Part shown: one piece after another, positions 24,653-35,300 of the stretch
How the letters are laid out: every line of letters starts with the position of its first letter
Numbering within the stretch: position 1 is the first letter of the stretch
From: Deuterostichococcus epilithicus
Taxonomy: Eukaryota > Chlorophyta > Trebouxiophyceae > Prasiolales > Stichococcaceae
Assembly (NCBI GenBank): GCA_033439295.1
Contig: JAVTLE010000013.1
Coordinates: 62,001-126,000 of the forward strand
Reading direction: 5' to 3'
Length of the DNA: 64,000 nucleotides
Program-made: the position numbers and the translations under genes
Notes under the pieces: model-generated
Told to the model about the DNA's origin: nothing
The model's database searches: none
The model's input: only the letters and a program-made list of their open reading frames with translations

Positions 24653-27600
24653 CTGCCGCTGCCGTTGGCAGCACTGCGCCCCGCAGTGAGGAGCGGCACC
24701 GCCGCCAAACCGAGCAGCCGCGGCTGGACCCCAGCCCGCTCTGCCGGTACTGCGGCGGATGCGGGTCCGCCCCTGGCGCAGCGCCACACCTCGATTACCA
24801 TCATCTGGTGCGACTGGCCGCTTGACGACGGCGGCAGCACGCACTCGCCGCCCAGCAGCTGCAGCGGCAGGCCGGGAGTGCCGGCGCCGGTGCTGACGCC
24901 GACCTCCGAAGGCGCCACGCCGCAGGCGATGTCCACGCTGCAGCTTCCCGGAGCCCGGATCCGACAGAAGACATCGGCCGCACAGGCGCCGTCAGCGGGT
25001 ATGTCCCCCCAGCTGAGGGCGTGCACATGCACATGCACAGGCAGGCTGCCGGCAGCAGGCGCTGCAGGGGGCGGCTGTGCGGCTGCCAGCGGCTCTGCCT
25101 CCATTGCCTGCACGCCTGGGCGTGCCGCCGAGGGGCGGGCTGGTGGAACCGCCGCAGGGTGGCCGCTGCCGGATGCCGCCGGGCGCCGCGATGCTGCGTG
25201 CGGCCCGGCTGAAGGGCGCCGCAGTTGGCTCACCACCCCCCGCAGCAGAACGTCCTCGACAAAGCCGCCAGCGTCTGAGGCGTGGCTACTGACGCCATCA
25301 GTCGTGGCACAGTGACCGTCGCTGCAGCTGCTACTGCGGCTTCCGCTGCCGATGGTGCCACTACTGCCGCCGGCGCCGCTGCCATGCCTGCGCTCTGATG
25401 CCGCTGCCAGGTGAAGCTGTTTGCCAGCTAGCGGCAGCAGGGAGCAGGAGGTGAAGTTGCCAGAAGACCATATGCCAAGCAGCTCGTGCAGCAGGCTCGG
25501 GCAGGGGCGACCCTCCGTCTCAGCGCCAGGCTTGTGCGGCGCCTGGACCCCGGCGCTGAGCTTGCGCCGCTTGCACTGCTGCCGCTGCCCCTGCTGATGC
25601 TGTGAACCTGGTGGTGGCTGCGCCAGGCTGCCGTAACTGTGCGGCTGTGCTCTCACCTGGCCGGCCGGCGTGCCAGGCGCCGGTCGCGGCACGGCGGGTT
25701 CTGCGCTGGCCGCGCATGCAAGCTGCGCACGAGAGGCAGCCAGAGCCGCCTGCAGCTGGTGCGCCTTGTCGATCAGCTCCTGCACCAGCGTGAGCATTGA
25801 CATTAGCTTGGTGTATATGTGACGTTGTCAGGACAGCCATCACACCGACTTTGTGACCTTGGGCAAAACGCTCTCCGAACATGATCAAGTGCGATCAAGC
25901 CAAACCTCAGCATGCAGTCACAGCCCCCTTGAGCAGATGCGTCTCATGCAACTACGACGAGTCTTGAACCCTGACAAAGGGTCAGAACAGTCCAAGTGTG
26001 GACACTGCTTGAGAACCGTGATTAGTCCTCGGCAAGGGCGATCCCACCTGCAGCGTGTCAGCGGCGGCGTCAGGCTGGCCCATCGCGGCGTCTGGCCGTG
26101 ACACCGCCAGCGGCGGTAGCAGCGGCAGCGCTGGTTCTTCTGTGCAGGGCGCCGGCGCATCTAATTCCCCGGCGACCTGTCGCTCCAGGCAGCAGGCTGA
26201 TGGGCTGCCGCTAGATGGCGTGTCGGCCCACCGCGGCGGTTCGGCGTGCTTGCTGGCAGGCGGCGAGTCACAATGGCGTTCTTGCTGCCCGGCGCTTGCT
26301 GGTGCGAGTGGAGCGACTATGCAGGGCCCCGCGGTCTCGCCAAACGGCTGTGACTCTGCTGCGGGCCCGGCGGCGCCCAAGCCGGCATGCGGCAGCGGCG
26401 GCGGCGNCGATGCGGCCGCGCCACCAGCCTCCCGGNTGCCATCGTGCAGCGGCGGCGCCGGCGGAGACGCCGCTGGCGGCGCTGCGCCGCCGCCGCCGCC
26501 ACCCATCGGGCGCCGGCAGCCGGCAGCGTTGCCGGTCCTGCCGGCAGAGGCCGGGCGGGATCTGCCTGCGTGCCGCTCCCTGGGGACGATGGCCTGCTGC
26601 GGGCCGCAGGCGGGCGGCCAGCGCCGCGCCCGCACGCGGCGATTGTGCGCCAGCCGCCGCAGCGCCCCCAGCTTCTTCACCTGCACGAGCTTTGGAGGTG
26701 TGGGAGTCGTAGCTGAGAGGATGTCGACTCCTCGAGGTCGTTGAGATCACGTGTGCAGGCAGGGCAGGGTGCTGGCATGTCGAGAAAGTCTGCGATAAAC
26801 CCCCCGACAGCCAATTGCAGGGCTGGCGCGCATACCTGAACCGAGTGGCCCAACTGCAGGACGAGGGGCTGCGGCGGATTCGCGGCATCGCAGGCGACCA
26901 GCCGTGCCTGCAGGCGCAGGCTGCCAATGGCCGTCCCGGCGGCGCCGATGACCGGGAACGAGCCTGCGCGTGCCGCAAGCATGGGTTTTCCGACCAGGAG
27001 GACGGACGAGGGCCACCAGCATGCACTGACATGAGGTTTTGCGGCGCCTCTACTCCATGGCGCTTGACTTGCGCCAGCAGGGTGTCGAGGGCGCGCCGCC
27101 TCGAGGCACGCATGAGCACTACACAACACTGTCTCTTTGGCGATGCCTCCAAACCAAGAACATTCGAAGCATCTCTGCCTTGAGCAGCGCACCGGCGACA
27201 GATGCGTGCTCGGCCAGAGCCGCCAGCGCGACCGAGGCGCGGCCCAGCGCCACCCCGGCAGCCTCCACCACCAGTGCCAGGCAGCCGATGGCGCGCAGGT
27301 AGCGGTGGACCTGCGCCTGGGCCCCCTGCAGTGGGAAGCTGATGGCACGTCCGCATCCGGTCGGCGTGGCCGCTGCAAGCCCTGCACGACATTTGATTGA
27401 GGAGCCTCTCGTGCTTGAGCTGCCCAAGCGGTTGTTTGCTGAGGCGCCGATGACCTCTAGGTGGTGTTTGGTGGTGCGGCCAGCTGCCTCGGCCGCCGAT
27501 GCTGCCTGGCTACCTCTGCAGTGCGGCGGCGTGCTCACTTGCATAAGCTGCCGGTCCTACAGGGCACAGCGGCTCCCCTGCCTCTCATTGCCTTCAGCGG

Positions 27601-28130
27601 CGCAGCACGGCTTGCGAAAGCCTGACAGGATTTGCGCATGGCCACAGCGCAAGCTGTGGCTTGCCGCACAAAGTTCTACCAGTTCAGCTGAAACGGATCC
27701 GATCGCAGTTGCTGCGCTCACTGAGTCAGTCTTTCTGCGTGACACTCGCCTTCCACGGCGGCGGGCGCCGCTAGCACATCTCCTGGTCCAATGTCCTGCC
27801 ACCACCGGAATCGGACGCGGACTGCTGGTGGCATGCCCACCGCTTCCCAGGTCACCTCCAATATGGATACCTGCGCACACGCTTGCGAGATCGTCGGCAA
27901 GGCATCCTGCTTTGTGACATGCCGCGCACGAATGCTGCCGCCACCAAGACTTGGCCCAGGTGGCAGTGGATGCCGACAGGCGCACCCTTCCCCGGTGTCC
28001 GAGCAGAACTGCGTGGCAGGATTGCATTGAGTAACACTTACGGCCTGCGAACAGCGCCAACAGTTACCTGAAGACTCCCATGCTGCGGGCCAATCTCGCC
28101 GGGCGGCAGCGACAGCATAGCCTGCTGCAT
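21308..28130 (-). CDS. C2CD3: C2CD3-like C2-domain protein (centriole/basal-body elongation factor)
   Basis: C2CD3 proteins act at the distal centriole and are needed for centriole elongation and ciliogenesis. I place eleven exons at 28068-28130, 27722-27870, 27455-27515, 27193-27325, 26836-26963, 26048-26680, 24144-25779, 23767-23960, 23461-23579, 22640-23245 and 21308-22346. All are GT-AG and phases match, giving 1586 aa. Residues 1-178 fit the C2CD3 N-terminal C2 domain: SLPPGEIGPQHGSLQ, PPAVRVRFRWW, YLRAIGCLALVVEA and GSFPVIGAAGTAIGSLRL. A second C2-like unit near 634-790 includes MMVIEVWRC and LLGLAAVPL. A third near 910-1075 includes MRLHVHEATGLP, VAIQVWTRQRDG and LLGIAAVDV. Long disordered linkers, a poly-Ser tract and a three-copy FxNALPxRP motif fill the rest. 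Exon 6 contains two n bases. Confidence 0.75.
21440..21825 (-). repeat. Three-copy degenerate coding repeat in the C2CD3-like C-terminus
   Basis: Three copies of a proline-rich unit ending in FTNALPARP, FVNALPLRP and FANALPPRP lie around 21800, 21580 and 21460. The last two are preceded by a tryptophan-acidic segment (ESWWDEAPPPPP, ESRWEELPPPPP). They look like repeated short linear interaction motifs in a disordered tail. Confidence 0.75.
24571..24650. repeat. GCT/AGC microsatellite encoding polyserine
   Basis: About 27 uninterrupted trinucleotide units. On the minus strand they are read as AGC codons in the C2CD3-like exon 7, giving a polyserine tract just after the second C2-like unit. 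The plus-strand polyleucine frame is a shadow. Confidence 0.95.
26407..26436. other. Two ambiguous bases (n) in the assembly
   Basis: Single n characters occur at 26407 and 26436, inside the GC-rich disordered exon 6 of the C2CD3-like gene. They make two codons undefined but do not change the frame. Confidence 0.98.
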
Positions 28131-29303
28131 GCGTGCGCACGCCTTACCGACATGCAGGACGAAAGGTTTCTGTCGCTGCAGCTCCCATGTCTCTGTGAGC
28201 ACATCCATCGAAGATCCTGCAGGGATGTCACGCTCCCAGTTTCGTGTGCGCTGCAGAACTTGGCAGGTCTCACGTCTGCTCGACGAACACGGTCGATGTC
28301 ATGCATTCGAGGTTGCTGCTTCTAATACAGCCTTAGATGCATGCCGCGCGCCAGTAGACTCCAAAAGGACAAAGTGACGACGAAAGGTTCCGGAGCGAGC
28401 GAAAATTGACCAAGTGCTGCGAGGCACGTGGGCGCCGGTGTAGTCATGGCTTGCAGTTTTGCCATTTGTCGGCAAAAGTCATCCGCATCGCGCAGCCTCT
28501 TGTCAGCGAAGAAACAGCATTGAACGTAGTGCTCTGCCCGCTCATCGTGCAAGATCAGGTCAGCAAACAGATCCATCTTACAGTTATTCGGTTGTCCGTG
28601 AAAGTCATACTCACCACCTTGACACTTGCAGGCTCAGCCAGCGTGGGTGCTGTTCATTGACCAACCTGGTTACAAGTGGCACAGTCGGTTGCAGCGCTCC
28701 CAGCATCTTCGACGGAACAGCCGTGGGCCAGCTGGAGCGCCTTTACCTCACGTCGCAAATTGAGCAACAGCAAACGACCACAGCGGACGGTGCACACGCA
28801 TCTGCAAGATCTGGCCTCTAGAGCTTGGCTGTGGAGCGCTGAGGGGCTTTGCAGGGTGAGCCTGAATTTCACAGCATGGCTTGATGTTCACCGGCCTCTG
28901 TAGCTTCCATCTGTGCGACCGGCCACCACAACACAGGCGGACTGCTGCACAGACACTATGCCACTGTAAAGGTCTTTGAGGGGCTGATCCACATTGCTGA
29001 TTCGTTGACAGGAGCGTTGCCGCCCTGTACGCCGGAGGGACATGGCATGCTCCTGTTAGCTCTGCCTTGCGATTGCTCCCGCACGTGGCAGTGAGGTGAG
29101 CCCCTAATCAAGTTTCGGACGTTCGCAGCTGCATCGCCGTCCAGCCTGGCCCAGTCTCGGAACTGCCAGCTGCATGCCGCTGCATGCCTTGACCTTGCTT
29201 TCAGCCCGCCGATGCCCCTGATTCCGGGCTTCGCAGGTGCAGATTCGCTCCTTGACCACCAGGCAAGTAATCGGGTCCTTCCACAGCCAGCCCCGCGGGC
29301 ACC
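28131..29303. promoter_or_regulatory. Divergent intergenic region between C2CD3-like and P4-ATPase genes
   Basis: This 1.17 kb spacer lies between outward-facing starts and must contain both promoters. It also contains one copy of a dispersed repeat at 28508-28815. No coding exon is supported. Confidence 0.45.
28508..28815 (+). repeat. Dispersed repeat R1, copy a
   Basis: About 308 bp that aligns by eye along its full length with the reverse complement of 44860-45171. Shared blocks include TTATTCGGTTGTC, GGCTCAGCCAGCGTGGGTGC and GGTTGCAGCGCTCCCA. Family unknown; no terminal repeats or transposase seen. Confidence 0.8.
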
Positions 29304-32300
29304 ATGGTGTTTGGCCGTAAGGGTGCTGTGGAGAAGCGCATTACATCCACGGTGCGTCCTCCACTGCCAGCGGTGGCTTGCTGATTCAGGGCTTTGTAGC
29401 ATTGTCCCTCTTGACGAGCACATGGCTGTGGCCTATGTCTTCCCTGTGCAGTACAGGGATGACCAGGCTGACGGCAAGGGCTGACGAATGCAACGAAATT
29501 TTTGCAGCCGGCAGGAGCATTGATTCATCGAAACCGGTGCCTTGGCTGGCACAATTCACCACAATACAAAACCCCCCTTTGATGATGTCGCAGTCGGTGG
29601 AGCTGCAGCGGCTGGGCATTGAGAACCCCGCCGGGGAGGAAGGCGCACGTGTGGTGCACCTCAACCCGGTGGCAGCTGTAACCAAGCGCAAGTTCAGCAC
29701 CAATGCGGTCCACACCGCCAAGTGAGGCGGCACATCTGCCTGCTCAGAACCTTTATCCTGCCGGCCAACCGGAGGCTGTGTTGCGGGGGGAACTGGCGTG
29801 CTTTCACAGCGCCGCTGGCTGTTGGCACGTCAGTGCGGCGACCTGCATTGATTCAGTGCGGCAGTGTCAGATTGGGGCGCTCAGCGTCTGCATGCTGCCT
29901 ACCGCAGGTACAATGTGGTCACCTTCGTGCCGCGGTTCCTGTTCGAGCAGTTTTCGCAGATCGCCTACTTCTACTTTTTGGTTCAGGTGAGACGCAGGCG
30001 AGCTGACAGCCTTTTTCTTCCTGCTCCGCTCTAAAAGGAGGAGGAGGCCTGCTTCGCGCAACTGCGGCACTGCAGCATGCAGGCTTCATCGGCCAGCAAC
30101 CTGCAACGCACGCGAGGACATGATGAGCGTGTGGAGAGCTGCGCCGCAGTCTCGGGGAGAGTCACTTGACAGACCCGCCCTGGCGGGTTTGTCACCGCTC
30201 GCCAAAACCCTGGGCCACCACCTCGTGCAGGCGTGCCTGGTGTGGTGGAGCACGGTGTCGCCCTTCAAGCCCTTCGGCCCGGTGCTGGCGCTGTGCTTCG
30301 TGCTCATCGTGGGCGCGCTGAAGGCCCTCGCCGAGGACCGGCGGCGGCACGTGGAGGACAGCCACCTCAACAACAGCACCGCACACGTGCTCAACCCTGA
30401 CGGTGGGCGCCCCTGTCGTCACGTGCTGCACAGCGCGACCCAGTGTAGGGGCACCATGCACGCTGGGCCCAGGCAGGCCACTCCCCCCTGTGCGCGGCCG
30501 CTGCACCAGCGATTGCCCATTCAACGCCGTGGCCTCAAGCAGCCTGCGCCCTGCAAGGCTCAGCCTCCCCCGCCAAGCTTCGCCGCAGACTTGCACACAG
30601 TCGTGCGCTGGGTGCGCTGTCAGGGTGCGCTGTCAGAGTCTGCACCGCAACCCACTGTGCACCGCCCTGCAGGCAGCACCTCCGACATCAAGTGGAGCGG
30701 TGTGAAGGTGGGCCAGGTGCTCAAGGTGCTCAACGACGAAGACATCCCGGCGGACCTGCTGTGCCTGTACTGCCACCTGGACGACAACGTGTGCTACATC
30801 AAGACCACCAACCTGGACGGTGCGCGCAGCTCGAGCTTTCCTGTGCGAGTCTTGCTGTGCCACCGAAGTGCCGATGTGGCGGTGACAGTCGAGTGGCTCG
30901 GGGGTCAGGGACCCAGGCCCACACACAGTCTGACACTCGCCTCCAACACTCCCACACAATCCTCCTGCTCACAGGCTGGCAGGAGCATGCCAGCTTGCTG
31001 CATCAGGCTGTTGGCTCACCTGCGTCGCTTGGCTGCAGCCACAGACACAAGCACTTCTGCCTCGCAGGCGAGACAAACCTGAAGGTTCGACGGCCGCTGA
31101 ACGCAAAGGCGGCTGCGCCGCAGTCACCGGAGGCCGCCGCCACCATGAGTGCAACGCTGGCATGCGAGCCGCCCAACGCAAACCTGCACTACTTCATCGG
31201 CCGCTGCGTCGTGCAGGTGCGACACGCCTGAATCTTGTGAACGTTGCCATGACGGCTGTCTGGGGTTGTCCGCCTCATGGCTGAGTCGTTACAATTCCCT
31301 CACCAGAGCCGGAGGCAGGCCGATAGCCGCATGACAGGACGCATGCAGGGGGCACTCATGCTGCTGCGGGCTGCGGGCATTGTTTTGGTCAGTGATGCAC
31401 CTCACATGGCATGACCAGCCCGCATCCCTTCCCTTCACAGAACGGCGCATCGCGTGACACAGTGGCGGTCACCATGAACGAGGTGCTGCTGCGGGGGTGC
31501 ACCCTTAAGAACAGCGGCTTCGTGGTAGGCCTGGTGGTGTACACTGGACCCGAGTCCCGCATTCAGATGAACGCCGCCGAGCCGCCGCGCAAACAGGGTA
31601 TGCCACCGCTCCTGCGCCTTTGCCTCCTGCCCCTTGCGGCGCATCCTGGCGGGCTATCGAGTGGCTGCCCTCATCTCAGTGGACCCGTGGACATTCTGCA
31701 TGAAGATGTGCAGTCTTCATGGAGCCAGGCCACGCCCGCCGCTGCAGATGCAGATGCAGACCGCTGCTTCTTGCACAGCAGAAACATTCGGGTTGCAGAC
31801 CGAGCTTGCATTCTGCGGCTCAGCTGTAAATGTGACCCACTGACAAGCATGTACGTCTCTGCGTGCAGGATCGTACACACGTTTCCTGAACATGCAGGTC
31901 ATCATCGTCATCTGCCTCCAGGTCGCCCTGTGCTGCGCATGCGCCGCCGGCGCCCTCATATGGCGCGAGAATGCCGGTGAGCGACTGGCCCCTTGAGAAG
32001 TGTTTCGCCCCTGCCATTTCCGGCTGCCACCTGCTCCGAAGTGTCGCAGCTGCATGTCTCGGCCACACGTCGAAGCCGCCCGCAGCAGACGCTGCATCCT
32101 TCCTGCGCCACAGCCGCCCAGCCCGCCTGGTCTTGTTCCTGCTTCCTGTACGAACGACGCTGGTCACTGCTGACTGTCCGGCGCTTCCGCCCAGTGACAT
32201 GCATGCTGGCTCACGCCCCCTGATCGCCGTGTCGCCCCGCAGGCAAGAGCCGCTACTACCTGGCGCTGGACAACAGCAGCCAGGGCAACTACTCCTCCAA

Positions 32301-35300
32301 TGTGGCCTTCTACTTCGTGTACCTGGTCACCTACTGGCTGCTGTTCTCCTACCTGGTGCCCATCTCCCTGTTCGTCACCATCGAGATCGTCAAGTTCGTG
32401 CTGGTGGGCCCTTCTCGTCACTGTGCTGCTCCATGCGACGAACGCGTCACAGCCACGCAGTGCCGTTTGCAGCAGGCTTTGCATGCCTGCTGCAGACGAG
32501 CAGGCTGATGCACACGCCGCAAAAGCACGGGGCAACGAACCCGAAGGCGGACAGCCGCCTCGCGAGCTTGCAGTCGAGCCACTGAGCTCCTGCAGCTTCC
32601 GCGGCCTGCCCTCGGCCCGCGGCTACTGAAGCCCCTGGCCTAAAAATCCCAAACCCTAGACCCCTGGCGCCCCCTGCGCAGGGCAACTTCATCGCCAACG
32701 ACCCGCAGATGGTGCCGCCAGGCACCACCGACTGGGCCAAGGCGCGCAACAGCAACATCATCGAGGACCTGGGTCGGGTGTCGTACGTGTTTTCGGACAA
32801 GACCGGCACGCTGACCAGCAACGAGATGCGGCTGCGGGGCGTGTCCGTCAAGGGCGTGCCTTACGGCGGCACCGAATTCAGGCGCGGGCGGGAGTGCACG
32901 CTGGGGTTGTGGGACTCTCGATGCATCTGTCCCCTAAAGGCCCGTCAGACCCGTCCGATGTCGCCGCAGTGTGCAGGCCGAGAGGTGCCAGCGCACGCAG
33001 CAACTGCAAGCAAAGCCAAACACCCATTTCGGGCCTCGAAGCCCACGAGCCCCCGAATCCTTCCTTCGCCAGGCTGGAGGACTTCGAGGGGCATGGCGAG
33101 GCGGCGCTGCAGGCCTTTGACGGCCGGCTGGCAAGCGCGGCGGCGGTGCTGCGGCAGGCGGGCTTCTGGGAGGAGGCCATGGCCCGCGGCGGCTCTGCGA
33201 CCAACCTGCTGCAGCTGGCACGCACCGCCAGCAACACGCCGCCCGAGGTGAGGGGGGGCTGGTACCAAGGGCAAGTGACCGTGCACAGGGGTTCGGGAGG
33301 TGTCGAGAGGCTCGCCAGCCCAGAGGGCGGCTGGCCGGGCACGCTCGACAGGGCGCACGCAGACTGCACGCAGGCTGGTGGCACCCTGTAGCCTCCACGT
33401 GCGCCACCTGCCGCGCCCCTGCACAACCGAAGCCTCACCAGCCGCTTCCCTGCTCCGTGTGCAGAGCCTGGGCCTGCGGCAGCCGGCAGGGAGGGCAGTC
33501 AGCACCCGCGAGCTGGTCCTAGGTGCGCGCTTCCTGAGCTGCTGTGCCAGTTGTGAAGTCACCAGTAGCACAGACATGTGTCCTTCACACCCTTGTGCTG
33601 GCTGCTGTCCGCCCTCTGCAAGTGACCCGGTCGTCGCGGCAATTCGCAACAACTTGCATTCCACATCTGTTCAGTGTTGTAACTCGAACACAGAACCTCA
33701 TGTTGCTGCGCAGGGCACCACCTGGTTGACTTTTGGTCCGCCATCTGCATCTGCCACAACCTCATCGTGGAGGGCGGCGAGGGCGGCGAGAGCGGCGAGG
33801 GCGCTGACGGCGTCATCCGCTACCAGGGCCCCTCCCCGGACGAGGTGCGGGCTCAGCGGCTGCTCACCCTGGACAGCTGCGTACGCATTCTGCCGGAGCC
33901 AGGTGTTCAGTCCTCCGTATGCGCATGCGCATGCTGCACTTCCTCAGGCAGTGGCTGCGCCTGCGCGGTGTAGCGCGCGGTCCTGGTCCTGCAAAGCTAC
34001 AACATACATCCCGGTTCCACGATCCAACCTTCCAGGCTGCTGTGCATGCTCTGCATCGGGGCGAATCGCGGCCTGCGCCGTCCCCGAGGCTGAACTCGAT
34101 TATTTGAACGACAGGTGGCGCTGGTGGAGGGCGCACGGCAGCTGGGCTTCGAGTTCTGCGGGCGCACACGCTCGCACCTGACCGTCTCCTTCCAGGGCCA
34201 CCAGGTACATGCTCATCGCTCAGTTCCCTGTGCACACTGCGAACCCTGCGCAAGGCCTGCTGTGCTGCGTCCCGCGGGACGACGCTGACGGCCGAGTGCG
34301 GCTGCCCATCCCAACAGCTCCCGCGCTCACTGGCATCAGCCGTCGCTGCGAATCTCATGTGCCTCAACGCCAAGCGATTCAAGCCGTTTCAAGCATGGTC
34401 ATACCAGGCAGCACTCGCCTGCGCTGGACCGTCTGTAGGGCTGTGTCGACCCCGCGGTTTGAAGCCTGAAGTCCTCACATTTGTCGCACAAGGATCTTCC
34501 ATGTGAGCTGTGGCATCAACTGTGGATTTTCCTCACTTCAACTGCTTTAACGTTGAAGCCTGAAACCCCAGCCAGCTGAAACCCTGACCCCCACAAACCC
34601 TCACCGCAGGTCACGCACGAGGTGCTGGTGGAGCTGGAGTTCACCTCAGAGCGCGCCCGCATGAGCGTCGTCGCGCGCGCGCCCGACGGCACCATCCGCC
34701 TGCTGTGCAAGGGCTCCGATGCGGTCATGCTGCCGCGGCTGCGGCCGGAGACCGACGCGGGCCTGCTGCGCGACACTGAGGAAAACCTGCACGCGTTCTC
34801 CGTCAAGGGCCTCCGCACGCTCATCATCACCTCCAAGGTGCGGTGTCTCACCCCGATCACAACCAGAGCTTGGGGTTGATCGTGTTTGGCGAGCGTGGTC
34901 ACCGTGCACTGAGGGCCGGCACCCACGGCTGGTGCATGGACTGGCTTTGGCGGTGTGGTTTTGCAGCGGTCGCGCCGCGCCGTCAGCCCGCGTCGGCGCC
35001 ACCGACGCTGCCGTCGCGTCAGCGGTGCTGTGTGGTTCTGGCACCTGCCTGCGACAGTGGGCAGCCGCGGGCGCTCTGCCTCTCCTGCAGCTCCTCCTGA
35101 CCGCTCTTGCGCCGCACCGCTGCTGCACAGGTGCTGTCGGCTGAGACGTGGGGTGCGTGGCATGCCGAGTACGAACAGGCGGCATCCGCCCTTGACGGGC
35201 GCGAGTCGCGCATCGCGGTGATCGCTGAGGCGCTGGAAACGGACATGGAGCTGCTGGGCGTGACCGCCATCGAGGACAAGCTGCAGGTCTGGCCGCATGC

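Noticed and set aside
24308-25315. 335-codon plus-strand frame with polyleucine
   Set aside because: Shadow of the minus-strand C2CD3-like exon 7, where the same repeat encodes polyserine.
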